Part shown: in pieces, positions 1-9,667 of the stretch | How the letters are laid out: each line of letters starts with the position of its first letter | Numbering within the stretch: the stretch's first letter is position 1 | From: Carettochelys insculpta | Taxonomy: Eukaryota; Chordata; Testudines; Carettochelyidae | DNA: 64,000 nt | NCBI RefSeq assembly: GCF_033958435.1 | Contig: NC_134152.1 | Coordinates: forward strand, 20,248,001-20,312,000 | Reading direction: 5' to 3' | The notes under the pieces: model-generated | Told to the model about the DNA's origin: nothing | Seen by the model: only the letters and a program-made list of their open reading frames with translations | Database searches by the model: none | Program-made: the position numbers and the translations under genes

Positions 1-542
1 TAATTCTAAAGTCCATTTCAATAATATTCTCAAGAAGAAACTCCACATATCAGACCAGGTTATTGAAGAAATGCCCTCCCTTTTTATTTGGAAAGCGCTC
101 TCACCCAGGGCAACCACCCAGGCTGGCATGAGGAATGTTCGGACTATGTGTCAGGTGGGAAAGACAGCACAGATTGCAGTGGAGAGAAACAGTACAGGCT
201 TGCAGTCTGGGGCTTGCGTGAGACAAGATGGACACAATCTGGGCAGCTGTGCCTGGCAACTGGTGTAAACCCTCATCTATTCAGGACATGAAGTAGAGGG
301 TGCACCGCACACATAAGGTGCAGGCTTTATGTTATCAAGAGAGGCATCTGGAGGTTTAATGAAGAGGATAGCAGTATCATCACGCATAATCACAGCCAGT
401 TTCTACACCAAAGTGCAAAAGGTACTAATTGTGCAAGGGCAAACACCAACCAATGAAGTAGCTGAGGAATGTAAAACAGACTTCTATGACAAACTACAAA
501 GTGTGGTGAACCAGAAGGCAAAAGATATGTTGATTTTGATGG

Positions 543-1043
543 GTGACCTCAATGCAAAAATGGAAGCAGAGAACAGACTGTGTGGGAAAAGAAGGCCTAG
601 ACAACATGAATGAAAATGGAGAGCAGTTCAGTGACTTTTGTTCCTTCAATGGATTGGTGATAGGTGGTGGTGTTTTTCTGCACAAAAGGATCCATAAGGT
701 CACTTGGGTTTCACTGGACCATCAGTCAGAAAACCAGATTGACCACATATATATCAGCAGTTTTTTCAGAAGGTTGATGAAGGATGTCCGCTCTAAAAGA
801 GGAGCAGATGTAGGTTCAGACCACCATTTGGTCACAGTAAAACTCAAGTTCAAGTTCAAGAGACACAACACAACAATGACTAAGCCGGGATTGAGATTCA
901 ACACGGAACGGCTGAAGGATTTAGAGACAAGAGCCAGTTTCCAAGTGGAGCTGTCCAACAGATATGCGCTTCTGGCAAACCTGATCCTGCAAGATGATCC
1001 TGTAGAACAAATTTGGGAACACACCAAAACAGCCTGGAAATAA
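543..1043 (+). pseudogene. LINE endonuclease domain, C-terminal part
   Basis: This is the longest open piece of the LINE's apurinic-like endonuclease, which nicks target DNA to prime reverse transcription. Visible landmarks are NENGEQFSDFC, the HKVTW segment, QIDHIYIS and the terminal RGADVGSDHHLV, whose SDH triplet holds the catalytic histidine of APE-family nucleases. The upstream part (DLNAK) sits in a different frame at 329-613, so a frameshift splits the domain near 570-600. After the domain the frame continues about 60 residues into the linker and stops at 1041-1043. It is non-functional as it stands. Confidence 0.8.
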
Positions 1044-1289
1044 AACTGCAGTAAAACATTGGGAAAGAGGATACGGTGTCACAAAGAATAGATCACACCA
1101 GAAACACTGAGAAAAGTGAAGGAATGAAAGGACAGAAGAGCATCAGTCAACAACAGCAAAACAAGAGCAGACAAGGCTGAAGCTCAGCGACTGTATTCAG
1201 AAGCCAACAAAGAAATTAAAAAGGCTGTAAAATGGAGCAATAAGAACTTTGTGGAAAACCTTGCACAAGCTGAACATGCTACAGGATAG

Positions 1290-1558
1290 TAGTAGTAGGC
1301 ATCCTTCAATCCCGAGGGATCATGGGTTTATGCCCCAGTTGGACTGATTCGAGCAGCATCTCCTGTGGCTGTGCAGTCCAATCCAGGAGTGACAGTCCCT
1401 TCCGCCCTGTGAGCAGCAGTGGGCAGATGTCGCTCTGGTATCACGGGCATGGATCTTCCTGAGGGCTCTCCTGTCTTCCGCTTCCTTCACCAAGGTAGTT
1501 TCATACATAGCAAGAGCTTTCTTCACTCACTGTTTCCAGGCATGCCTGTCTGAGGCGA
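1290..1558 (-). mobile_element. 5'-truncated LINE tail nested in the older LINE, with target-site duplication
   Basis: The ten bases tacaggatag occur at 1280-1289 and again at 1559-1568, bracketing this insert. Read on the minus strand, the insert encodes a LINE C-terminus with a zinc-finger-like stretch (CCSQGGRDCHSWIGLHSH) and ends in a short CTA-repeat tail (tagtagtag on the plus strand at 1288-1296). Removing it makes the surrounding LINE contiguous. A 5'-truncated body, simple-repeat 3' tail and short duplication are normal for target-primed reverse transcription. The family differs from, or is a distant relative of, the host LINE. Confidence 0.8.
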
Positions 1559-1610
1559 TACAGGATAGAGAAACTTGAAATAGCTCTATAACATCACGTG
1601 GAAGCTAGCT

Positions 1611-2719
1611 GTGTCCCAGCATACAGTGGATCAGCCTGTACATGGTAAGGAGGCGCGTGTGCTAGCAAACCCAAGTGAGCAGGTCAGTAGATGGAAGGAG
1701 CACTTTGAAGAGCTACTGAACCACCCTGCCCACATGGAATCTCCCGACTTACCACCTGCAAATATACTGCTGCATATTAGCAGCAGCAGACCCACGAAAG
1801 AAGAAATCAGAAAAGCCATTGCCCATCTGAAAAGCAGAAAAGCAGAAAAGCACCTGGTCCAGACAACAGCCCTGCAGAAGCAATCAAGGCAGGTAGTGAG
1901 ACATCAGTCAACATGATGTATAATCTATTTAGGAGAATGTTGGACACTGAAGAGATCTCACAAGACTGGGAACATGGCTTACCTTATCAAGCTTCCAAAG
2001 AAAGGCAACCTGAAGGGATGCAAGAACTGAAGGGGGCATCATGTTAGTGTCTATTTCAGGAAAAGCATTCAGTAGGATTCTCTTGGAGAGAATGAAGACG
2101 GAAATCAATAGACAGCTCAGGGAAGAGCAGGCCAGTTTCTGAAGCAAGAGCTCCTCTACTGATCAAATAGAAACTCTCAGAGTAATCATAGTACAGTTGC
2201 TTGAGTGGAACTTGCCCTGTACCTAAACTTTGTAGACTTTGAAAAAGACTTTGGCAGCGTTGAGACTGCTGCAACCTCACGGCATCCCATCCAAAAGTAC
2301 GAATTTGATTCATTCAACATATGAACGCTCCTCAACATGCAAGTTGTTTACAATGGTGTCTTGACAGAATCCTGTAGCATACTGTTGGGAGTGTGACAAG
2401 GGTGCCTTTGTCAACTTTCCTGTTCTTGATCACAGTGGACTGGATTATGAACAGGACAACAGATGGCCATCAACGAGGCATTCAGTGGACCCTTTTCAAA
2501 CAGCTAGAGGACATTGATTTTGCTGATGATCTCACCCTCTTTTCACACCAACATGAAAGCATGAAAGAAAAGGTCACAATACTAGACAAAACTGCCTCAA
2601 TGACTGAACTGAGCATTAAGAAGGGAAAGACCAAGACAATGAGGATCAACCAGTCCAACAACACCACCATCACCCTGTTAGGTGATGCCCTGGAAGATGT
2701 GCAGCAGTTCCCCTGTTAG
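1611..2719 (+). pseudogene. LINE linker and reverse transcriptase remnant
   Basis: This holds the linker (WKEHFEELLN, followed by a helix-rich KEEIRKAIAHLKS segment that precedes RT in APE-type LINEs) and the RT palm. Around 2090-2110 the fingers motif with RMKTEINRQLREEQA is visible. At 2393-2719 the frame gives VTRVPLSTFLFL, the decayed form of the usual QG-cored RT motif, then DIDFADDLTLF with the two catalytic aspartates intact. Stops and frameshifts occur near 1916, 2140, 2230 and 2390. It would not make an active polymerase. Confidence 0.8.
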
Positions 2720-2728
2720 GGGAGTGTT

Positions 2729-3010
2729 ATGGGCATAGATGGAGGAATAGATAAGGATATCTATGCCAGGATAGGGAAGGCAACAGCTGCATTCAAGACT
2801 TTCTGTCCCATATGGAATTCACAAATAATGTCTGTGAAGACAAAACTGCGGATCTTCAACACAAATGTGAAGACTGTGTTCTTGTATGGATGCAAGACTT
2901 GGGGTACTAAAAAGTCTTCAAATCCCAAGCTACAGACATTCATAAACAGGTGCCTGAGGTACATCCTTCACATCAAATGGCAAGCCTTCATTACAAATGA
3001 GGAGCTTTAG
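2729..3010 (+). pseudogene. LINE RT C-terminal remnant
   Basis: A 93-residue open piece continues the RT thumb and C-terminal segment of the LINE. It contains DKDIYARIGKATAAF, the KTKLRIFNTNVKTV run and LYGCKTW, all typical of the end of RTE/R4-like RT proteins, followed downstream (3050-3085) by a frame reading LGHTLRKP. It starts 10 bases after the previous frame stops, so the link is broken by a frameshift. Bases 2817-2893 of this piece are repeated in reverse at 3113-3187. Confidence 0.75.
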
Positions 3011-3112
3011 AACACAGCAGGACAAGAACCAATTGACACTGAAATCAAGAGAAGAAAGTGGAGATAGCTAGGCCACACTCTCAGAAAACCATCATCCAGC
3101 ATAGTCTGTGAA

Positions 3113-3187
3113 GCATCCATACAAGAACACAGTCTTTACATTTGTGTTGAAGATCTGCAGTTTTTTCTTCACAGATATTATTTGTGA
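3113..3187 (-). repeat. Inverted duplicate of part of the upstream LINE
   Basis: The sequence here is the reverse complement of about 2817-2893, with few differences. The plus-strand translation (YKNTVFTFVLKI...FTDIICE) equals the minus-strand translation of the LINE segment. The similarity stops sharply at about 3187, so only about 75 bases were inverted and copied, 220 bases away from the source. Confidence 0.8.
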
Positions 3188-3549
3188 AGATGTCCCAGCA
3201 ATTGCAGTTGTCTCTGACTCCCCAGGCAGTTTTTCTGGCTTTACAATCATGTTTTACTGTTTTCCTCCTTTAAAATCATTTTTCTCCCTTCTTGCTGTGC
3301 TAAAGATCGAAACAAACGAGAGGAAACTGATTAACTGTGTGGGAGAAACAGTAAAACTAACTGTACACATATATCTAAGGTAGGCAAACTAGGAAAGAGA
3401 GATTTTGTTTGTCTGTTTTTGCTCTAGTCATGCAATTATTGTCCTGTTAGCCATTTCTTACTACTAATGGGAGGGTAAAAATAGAAGCAGTCAGAAGTGC
3501 AGTATTAAGTTGAGTATGTCTCTGTTAAAATTAAGGGATCAAAATTTTA
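3188..3549. other. Intronic stretch with no recognised feature
   Basis: AT-rich unique-looking sequence between the LINE and DIRS copy 1. I see no coding signal or repeat boundary. Confidence 0.5.
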
Positions 3550-3730
3550 GTTCTTCCTCGAGTGTCCCCGTGGGTGCTCCACGATAGGTGTGTCAGGCTC
3601 GCCTGGGCACCGCAGGTTGGATCTCTCCAGCAGTTTCTGCTGGACCGCGCATGCGCTGGCGCGCACCGCTCCCTTGCACGCTCCCAGCCACGTGCACGAT
3701 CCGGTCCCCGCCAGTTCCTCTCTAACCGCC
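3550..3730 (+). repeat. DIRS copy 1 left inverted terminal repeat
   Basis: Begins with gttcttcctcgagtgtcccc and runs to the aaccgcc near 3730. It is the reverse complement of 9456-9640 apart from scattered changes. The left repeat lacks the short outer extension seen on the right one. Confidence 0.9.
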
Positions 3731-3847
3731 ATCGGCTGCAGACGGAATCCGCTCAGGCTATGGCCAGAGTTGACGTATTTAATGTTTTTAAAGTGTTTAG
3801 AGTTTCTTTTTCAGTCTTTTAGCTTAAGTTAGCTTGTTATTGTTTTC

Positions 3848-3871
3848 AAAAAAAAAAAAAAAAAAAAAAAA
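3848..3871 (+). repeat. Internal poly(A) tract in the DIRS leader
   Basis: A run of 24 A followed by agagagag lies between the left terminal repeat and gag. Copy 2 has a shorter A run at the same place (20964-20976), so the tract is part of the element and varies in length. Confidence 0.85.
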
Positions 3872-4036
3872 GAGAGAGTAAAAAGTAAAGTTTTACAGCC
3901 TTAGTAGCAAGCGGAGCAGTGGAGGCCCAGGGATGTAAGGCCATTAGGCCTCCTGCTGCGGCAGGCTGAGTCCGAGAGGGGAACAGGCACAGAGAAGGTG
4001 CTAAGTACCCTATTAACAACTCAAAGACTCACCACA

Positions 4037-5167
4037 ATGTCCTCTTCAGGATTCAAAAAGTGTGAGTCATGTCGCGAAGCGATGCCGGCCTCCGATGGGC
4101 ACAGTCAGTGCATTAGGTGCCTTGGGGAATCTCATGTCACCCAGAAATGCTCCTTCTGCGCAAAGCTCACAGCCAGTGCAAGGAAGGACAGAGAGATGCA
4201 GCTGAAAATGCTGCTCTTTGACAAGGCCCTCCAGCCAGATGCACCGGAGCGGCCTCAGCAGGAGGGACCCGCAGGGGCCCATAAAAGGAAAGCTGCTTCC
4301 CTAACCCCATCAGCGCAAAAACAGAGGAAGCTTTCACCAACCCAATCCCTACCGGCAGCCACAGCGAGCGGGACGGGTGCAGTGCATAGCCCCCAGCCGC
4401 AGTCACAGCTGAGCGGCGGTGGCACGGAGACGCACGTGGCAGAGGCTGAGCCTCCGATAATCAAACAGCCGCCCCGCACCGCGGGCAGGGCGGTGGCCAG
4501 GGAAGCGCCGGAACCGGTGGCACCGCAGCTAGCGGCACCGACCCCCGGGGAACCGGCGGTGCAGAGCTCGCAGGCATGCGGCCTGCAGGCACGGGGGGAG
4601 ACCACCCGCGCGGCACCACAGCGGAGCGTGCCGAGCGCGGTGCAGACAGCAGGGCCAAGATTCCCGATGCAGAAAGGGGCGGAGCCAGCCCCACAGGGGA
4701 GGGGAAAGGCAGCACAGAAAACCCGGCACCGCAGCCCTTCTCCAGACAGGGCTGCAGGGCTACTCGCTCTAAGCCCTCCACTTATGCTGCGGACTCCAAC
4801 AAGGCGGCAGGGGTCACCTCCAGTATACCCTGAGCCCCCATCCCCATTCCTACAGCCAGCATCACCATGGCTTGGACCACCATCACCCTTCCTGGGCTTT
4901 GAACCCCTGGAGTACTGCCACAAATCAGTCTCTCCATTATCTCAATCACCCAGACGATCTCGCTCTCCTAGACGCAGGGGGTATGCGCCTCCAGAGTGGT
5001 CTAGATCTCCATCTCCGGAACAGTGCCCGTGTTGCCATGGTCGCCCCTATCACACGGGGCATAGACATCATAGGCATACTCCCAGGGACAAATCCCCCAG
5101 ACAGTTCAATATCCCCGAGGGCAATCGCAGACGGGGACGGAAACGCAGATATCTCAGGGGGAGTTGA
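4037..5167 (+). pseudogene. DIRS copy 1 gag-like protein, N-terminal part
   Basis: The first DIRS protein, presumed to be the nucleocapsid-like product. I start it at ATG 4037 because copy 2 has the same MSSSGFKKCESC start at 21143; an in-frame ATG at 3998 exists only here. The first 45 residues carry three CxxC pairs (CESC, CIRC, CSFC), a likely zinc-binding module. A long proline/alanine-rich low-complexity stretch and an SR-rich stretch follow. Near residue 345 is a second Cys/His cluster (CPCCHG then HTGHRHHRH). Against copy 2 there is a one-base loss around 5095-5108, after which the frame reaches a false stop at 5165-5167. The remaining half of gag continues in another frame. Confidence 0.85.
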
Positions 5168-6234
5168 TTCTGGAACCCCGAGATTTTCCCTCGCAAGTAT
5201 CTAGCGAGAGAATGTATCACCGTCAACAGGACCCAGAGGGGTCCAGAGTGGCTTAACCGAGTGGTTCCTCGCTATCTTCCCCTGACGAGGCCACGGCCCC
5301 AGGGGACGTCCATTCTCCGGACGATCTCAAACAGTTCCAAGAGCTGTTTAAAAGGGTGGCCTTCATGCAAGGCATCCAAACAGCAGAGGTGCAGGAGAAA
5401 CACCATAAGCTCCTTAAAAACCTGAGACCTCCGGCCTCTTCCAAAACAGCTATTCTGCTTGATGAAGCAATCATGGAGTCTGCCACCACAATATGGCAGA
5501 CCCCTGCGTCCACTCCACCTATAAACAAGAGAGCAGATAAGAAGTACTTCGTCCCGGTGAAGGGCATGGAGTTCCTGTTCAGCCACCCGCAACCAAATTC
5601 TCTGGTGGTGGAATCGTCTCAACAGAGGTCGAAAACTTCTCAGTACAAGACAGGGGGAACGGACAAAGATGCCAAGAAACTAGAGTTGTTCGGCAGAAAG
5701 GTCTACTCCTCCTCTACCCTACTGTTGAGAATGGCAAATTACGCAGCGCATCTAGCGAACCATAATTTCGACAACTACTCCAGGCTGACTTCCCTCATGG
5801 ACTCGCTTCCAGAGGACAAGAAGCTGGTGCTCAAGGCCATCGTACAGGAAGGCTACGCAGCCTCGAGGACAGGAGTTCAGATTGCCCTTGACGTAGCGGA
5901 TACGGCAGCACGCTCAACAGCTACGGCAGTAGTCATGCGCAGGGAGTCCTGGCTCCAGACATCGGGTATCCCGAGGGATCTGCAGGCGAAGATCGTTGAT
6001 CTCCCCTTTGACACGCAGAAGCTGTTTGCTGAATCAGCCAACTCGGTCCTTCATTCCAGTAAAGACTCAAGAGCTACTCTCAGGACCTTGGGGATTTACA
6101 CCCCTCCATACAGAAAGAAAAAGTATTACCCCCAACAAAGACGATACCAGTATCAACCACAGCGTCCCCAGTACCACAGGGGCTACGAGCAAGGGCGACA
6201 TCAACAGCACCAGCAGTACAGAACTCCCAGGCGC
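5168..6234 (+). pseudogene. DIRS copy 1 gag-like protein, C-terminal part
   Basis: The second half of gag continues in a shifted frame. A TAA at 5254-5256 interrupts it where copy 2 has a tyrosine codon (tat); after that it is open. It contains KYFVPVKGMEFLFSHPQPNS and an alpha-helical stretch MANYAAHLANHNFDNYSRL, then a basic, glutamine-rich tail (RKKKYYPQQRRYQYQPQ). No enzyme motif is visible, so a structural or RNA-binding role is inferred. In copy 2 gag ends in its own frame at 23393 and overlaps pol. Here a one-base loss at about 6231-6234 splices gag directly into the pol frame. Confidence 0.82.
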
Positions 6235-7420
6235 GTTCTCAACAGAGCCGTGCATCCTCGGGGCAGGGCCAAAGGCCACAAGTTTGACACACATATTGAG
6301 GGCTGCACTATCACTACCATCGCGCAATGTCATCCGAAGCTACTGTTCCACCATCGCCTCCGACCATTCTACGACCAGTGTCAAAAGATCACCACAGACA
6401 AATGGGTACTGGAGATCATAGCCACGGGTTACGCGATTCCCTTCCAGTCGCTCCCACCGCCACAACCTCCACCCAGACCCCACCTAAAGGACGCCTCCCA
6501 CGAAGTGAGACTCAAGCAGGAGGTAGACCATCTTATGCTTATAGGGGCAGTGGAAAGAGTGCCGGAGCAACTCCGAGGGAAAGGGTTCTACTCAAGATAC
6601 TTCCTCACAGAGAAAAAGACAGGAGGCTGGAGGCCCATCCTAGATCTTCGAGGCCTCAACTGGTACTTGCGCAAGCAACGCTTTCGGATGGTCGCAGTCG
6701 CCTCTATACTTACGGCATTGGACGATGGAGATTGGTTCGCAGCCCTCGACTTACAAGACACGTATTTCCACATAACTATTCACCCAGCTCACAGGCGTTT
6801 TCTCCGGTTTATGGTAGGCAAAGAACATTTTCAGTACAAGGTTCTGCCATTCGGCCTCTCCTTGGCCCCCAGAGTCTTCACCAAGACCTTGGCAGTGGTG
6901 TCAGCCTACCTGCACAGACGGGGGGTGTTTATATTCCCATATCTGGACGACTGCCTACTGAAAGGGGCCTCGAAGGAGGAGGTACTTCACATGATACGCG
7001 TCACAGCAGACACGTTCTCTTCGCTGGGCCTGGTCATCAATCTGGCAAAATCAAAGATAGACCCCGCACAGGACATAGAGTTCATAGGGGCACATATAAA
7101 TTCCATCACAGCAAGGGTTTATCTACCAGATGCCCGCTTTCGCGCCATTGGTTCCCTCGTGCAAGTCATCACCTTCAGCCCTACGGTGCCGGTTCTGACA
7201 TGCTTTCAGCTGCTGGGCCACATGGCAGCAGCAACGTTTGTGGTACAGAATGCCCGATTGCATATGCGCAGCATGCAGCACTGGCTGGCGAGCATCTACA
7301 AACCGGCAGCACACACCGTCCACAGGGTGGTGTCGCCCACGACAGAGGTGCGCAGATCCCTGCAATGGTGGGTGAACCCCAAGAACATGCTAACAGGGGT
7401 GCCCTTTCACCAACCCCAAT
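6235..7420 (+). pseudogene. DIRS copy 1 reverse transcriptase domain
   Basis: RT domain, copying the element's RNA to DNA. It is open in one frame with the gag C-terminus (5257-7455). Landmarks: WRPILDLRGLNWYL, ALDLQDTYFHITIHP (motif A, with the catalytic aspartate), LPFGLSLAPRVF, and PYLDDCLL at about 6937-6957, whose DD pair completes the active site. The same region of copy 2 reads LQDAYF, the more usual form. A one-base loss near 7420 drives the frame to a stop at 7453-7455 just before RNase H, so RT and RNase H are no longer in one frame. Alternative assignment to LTR elements is excluded by the recombinase and termini. Confidence 0.9.
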
Positions 7421-8095
7421 ATCTGTTTTGCTCACTACCGACGCCTCCCACATAGGGTGGGGAGCACACATGGGCAAAAAGGTGACGCAAGGACTGTGGT
7501 CCTCCACAGAACAGTCAGTGCACATAAATATACTGGAGCTCAGAGCAGTGTTCAACACCTGCAAACACTTTCGAGACCATATACAAGGCAAAGTTGTCGG
7601 GATCAGTACAGACAATACCTCCACCATGTTTTATATAAATCGGCAAGGAGGAGCTCGGTCCCGTGCCTTATGTGCGGAAGCAGTCCGATTGTGTAACTGG
7701 TGCATCGCCAACAATATAACCTTGAAAGCCTCGTATTTACCAGGCGCTCACAATGTGAAGGCAGACCAGCTGAGCAGGCGCTTTGCTCTCACACACGAGT
7801 GGCAGATCCGTTCCGATCGGCTACGACCGATTTTTCACGCGTGGGGATTTCCCCAGATAGACCTGTTTGCCACTCAACACAACAAGAAGTGCCCACAAAA
7901 CTGCTCCAGGGCAGGACTGGGACGGGGATCTCTGGGGGACGCATTCGTGATCTCATGGAGGGGCCCCCTGCTCTACGCATTTCCTCCCACAGTGCTTATC
8001 CACAAAGTCTTGCAGAAAGCCAGGAGAGAGAGAGCCCGAATGATCCTAGTAGTCCCAACATGGGATCGACAGCAATGGTTCCCCTTAACTCCTGC
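7421..8095 (+). pseudogene. DIRS copy 1 RNase H and methyltransferase-like segment
   Basis: Continues pol in the frame that runs open to 9257. RNase H catalytic positions are all visible: LTTDAS, INILELRAVF, STDNTSTMFY and HNVKADQLSR (D, E, D, D). It degrades the RNA strand of the hybrid. The following region (PQIDLFATQHNKKC, GDAFVISW, LYAFPPTVLIHKVL) corresponds to the stretch that in DIRS elements has been compared with phage adenine methyltransferases; I can see the family resemblance but not a clear catalytic motif. An extra base near 8088 compared with copy 2 merges pol into the recombinase frame. Confidence 0.85.
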
Positions 8096-9257
8096 GCATG
8101 TCGGACCGTCCACCAATGCCCTTCCCGGTGACGCCGGGTCTGCTCACGCAAGCCCAGGGGTCCATAGTGCATCCACATCCCCGAGGTCTGCGACTGCAAG
8201 CATGGTTAATCCATGGCTCAGCTCCCTAGAGAGCACGTGTACGGACGGAGTGCAACAACTCCTAGAAAGTAGCAGGAGGACTTCCACCAGGAAGACCTAT
8301 AAGCAAAAATGGACTCGATTCACTGCATGGTGTTCTACCAAGCAATTAGCTCCCCTTGCTGCGCCTATACCTGTAATACTAGAGTATTTACTGGACCTCA
8401 AGAGAGGCGGACTCTCCCTATCCTCGTTGAAGGTCCACCTTGCCGCTATATTGGCTTTCAGACATGAAGAGGAAGGGCACACGGTGTTTGCCCATCCCAT
8501 GGTTACCAGGTTCCTCAAAGGGCTGGTAAACCTATACCCCCCTCGGAAACAGCTTCCACCTTCGTGGAGCTTGGACCTGGTGCTTAATGCGCTAACGGGA
8601 CCACCGTTTGAACCCTTAGCCACGGTTTCCCTCCGTCTCCTTATGATAAAGACGACCTTCCTTCTTGCAATCACGTCAGCTCGCAGGGTGAGCGAGCTTG
8701 CAGCAGTTATGGCAACGGCACCCTGCACAGTATTTTCCAAGGAGGCGGTAACCATACGGCTGCATCCAGCCTTTGTTCCCAAAGTTTCTTCAGAGTTTCA
8801 TATTAACGAACCTATAGTTTTACCCTCGTTTTATCCAAAGCCTCATAACTCCAACAAAGAGGCGCGCCTACACCTCCTGGACGTGAGGAGGGCGCTGGCT
8901 TTCTATATAGACAGGACTAAGTCCTTCCGGAAAACGGATAGACTCCTAGTCTCTCTCACTCCCAAATCAAAAGGAGAAGGTCTCTCTTCGCAGAGAATCT
9001 TGAAGCACATCGTATCCTGCATAAAAATGTGCTACGAACTTAGAATGACTCCTTTACTGGCCCCGCCTCGGGCTCATTCCACTAGGGCGGTGGCGGCATC
9101 AACAGCCTTTTTCAAGGGCATTGCGCTAAAAGACATTTGCAGAGCGGCGACCTGGTCATCCTATGACACCTTCGCCAAGCATTATGCCCTTCACAGGGTA
9201 TTCCAAGTGGATACCCGTCTCTCAACAGCGGTCCTCTTGGGGACAAGCTGCACATAA
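8096..9257 (+). CDS. DIRS copy 1 tyrosine recombinase
   Basis: The integrating enzyme of the element: a tyrosine recombinase expected to insert the circular DNA copy in the nucleus. It is open from before 8096 to TAA 9255-9257. The N-terminal core-binding part has TSTRKTYKQKWTRF and LEYLLDLKRGGLSLSSLKVHL. The catalytic part shows box I arginine in SARRVSEL (codon 8685-8687), box II HSTR (9074-9085) and the nucleophile candidate in FAKHYAL (9183-9185), i.e. the R...HxxR...Y set. I list it as CDS because this domain is undamaged, but it is fused in frame to RNase H by an extra base near 8088, so its proper start is unclear; in copy 2 it overlaps the end of pol in another frame. Confidence 0.85.
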
Positions 9258-9300
9258 ACCGATTACCCACCTCCTATCTTGGGTTACTGCTGGGTAGTCA

Positions 9301-9404
9301 CCTATCGTGGAGCACCCATGGGGACACTCGAGGAAGGAAGAGAAGTTACTCACCGTAGTAACGATGGTTATTCGAGATGTGTCCCCGTGGATGCTCCACC
9401 ACCC
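9301..9404. repeat. DIRS copy 1 internal complementary region
   Basis: Two joined parts. The first, gtggagcacccatggggaca plus ctcgagg, complements the element's left end. The second, starting gaagttactcacc and ending gtggatgctccac, complements its right end including the outer extension. This junction is the template DIRS elements use to rebuild both ends during replication. Confidence 0.88.
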
Positions 9405-9455
9405 GCCCATCCTCCCCCTTCGGATCTCTGTTTAGTATTTTTCAGGAGAATCCGA

Positions 9456-9667
9456 GGCGGTTGGTCAAGGAACTGGCAGGGACCGGATCGTGCACATGGC
9501 CGGGAGCGCGCAAGGGAGCGGTGCGCGCCAGTGCATGCGCGGTCCAGCAGAAACTGCTGGAAAGATCCGACCTGCGGCGCCGGGGCGAGCCTGACACACC
9601 TATCGTGGAGCACCCACGGGGACACATCTCGAAGAACCATCGTTACTATGGTGAGTAACTTCTCTTT
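9456..9667 (-). repeat. DIRS copy 1 right inverted terminal repeat with extension
   Basis: Reverse complement of 3550-3730 across 9456-9640, then an outer extension (accatcgttactatggtgag and taacttctctt) absent from the left end. The internal complementary region matches through this extension, which sets the right edge near 9667. Confidence 0.88.

Larger units (their letters stand above)
1..3112 (+). mobile_element. Decayed APE-type LINE (non-LTR retrotransposon)
   Basis: An old LINE in sense orientation can be followed through several frames. Endonuclease (APE-like) pieces lie at about 125-1043: an N-terminal segment containing RETRWTQSGQ, then MGDLNAK (about 540) and SDHHLV (about 820), the aspartate/asparagine and histidine motifs of the APE fold. 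Linker and RT pieces follow at 1611-2719, with the catalytic FADD motif near 2520, and a C-terminal piece with LYGCKTW at 2729-3010. At least four frame changes and several stops separate the pieces, so it is dead. The protein style resembles RTE-like elements, but I cannot fix the clade. The 5' end may lie outside the window. It is interrupted by a younger insertion at 1290-1558. Confidence 0.85.
3550..9667 (+). mobile_element. DIRS-type tyrosine-recombinase retrotransposon, copy 1
   Basis: A nearly full-length element of the DIRS order: left inverted terminal repeat, leader with internal poly(A), gag, RT-RNase H with a methyltransferase-like segment, tyrosine recombinase, internal complementary region and right inverted terminal repeat. 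DIRS elements integrate by a tyrosine recombinase rather than an integrase, and make no target duplication; none is visible here. It is a close relative of copy 2 at 20666-26769 and lies in the same orientation. Compared with copy 2 it has single-base losses near 5095-5108, 6231-6234 and 7420, a stop at 5254-5256 and one extra base near 8088. It is therefore not intact, although its recombinase frame is fully open. Confidence 0.93.

Noticed and set aside
4255..4923. Long minus-strand open frame over DIRS gag
   Set aside because: Mirror of the GC-rich gag coding region, with alanine/glycine/cysteine bias and no family motif; the equivalent frame is broken in copy 2.
3550..9667. LTR retrotransposon or retrovirus interpretation of the RT-RNase H region
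   Set aside because: No long terminal direct repeats, no DDE integrase or protease; inverted ends, an internal complementary region and a tyrosine recombinase define a DIRS element.
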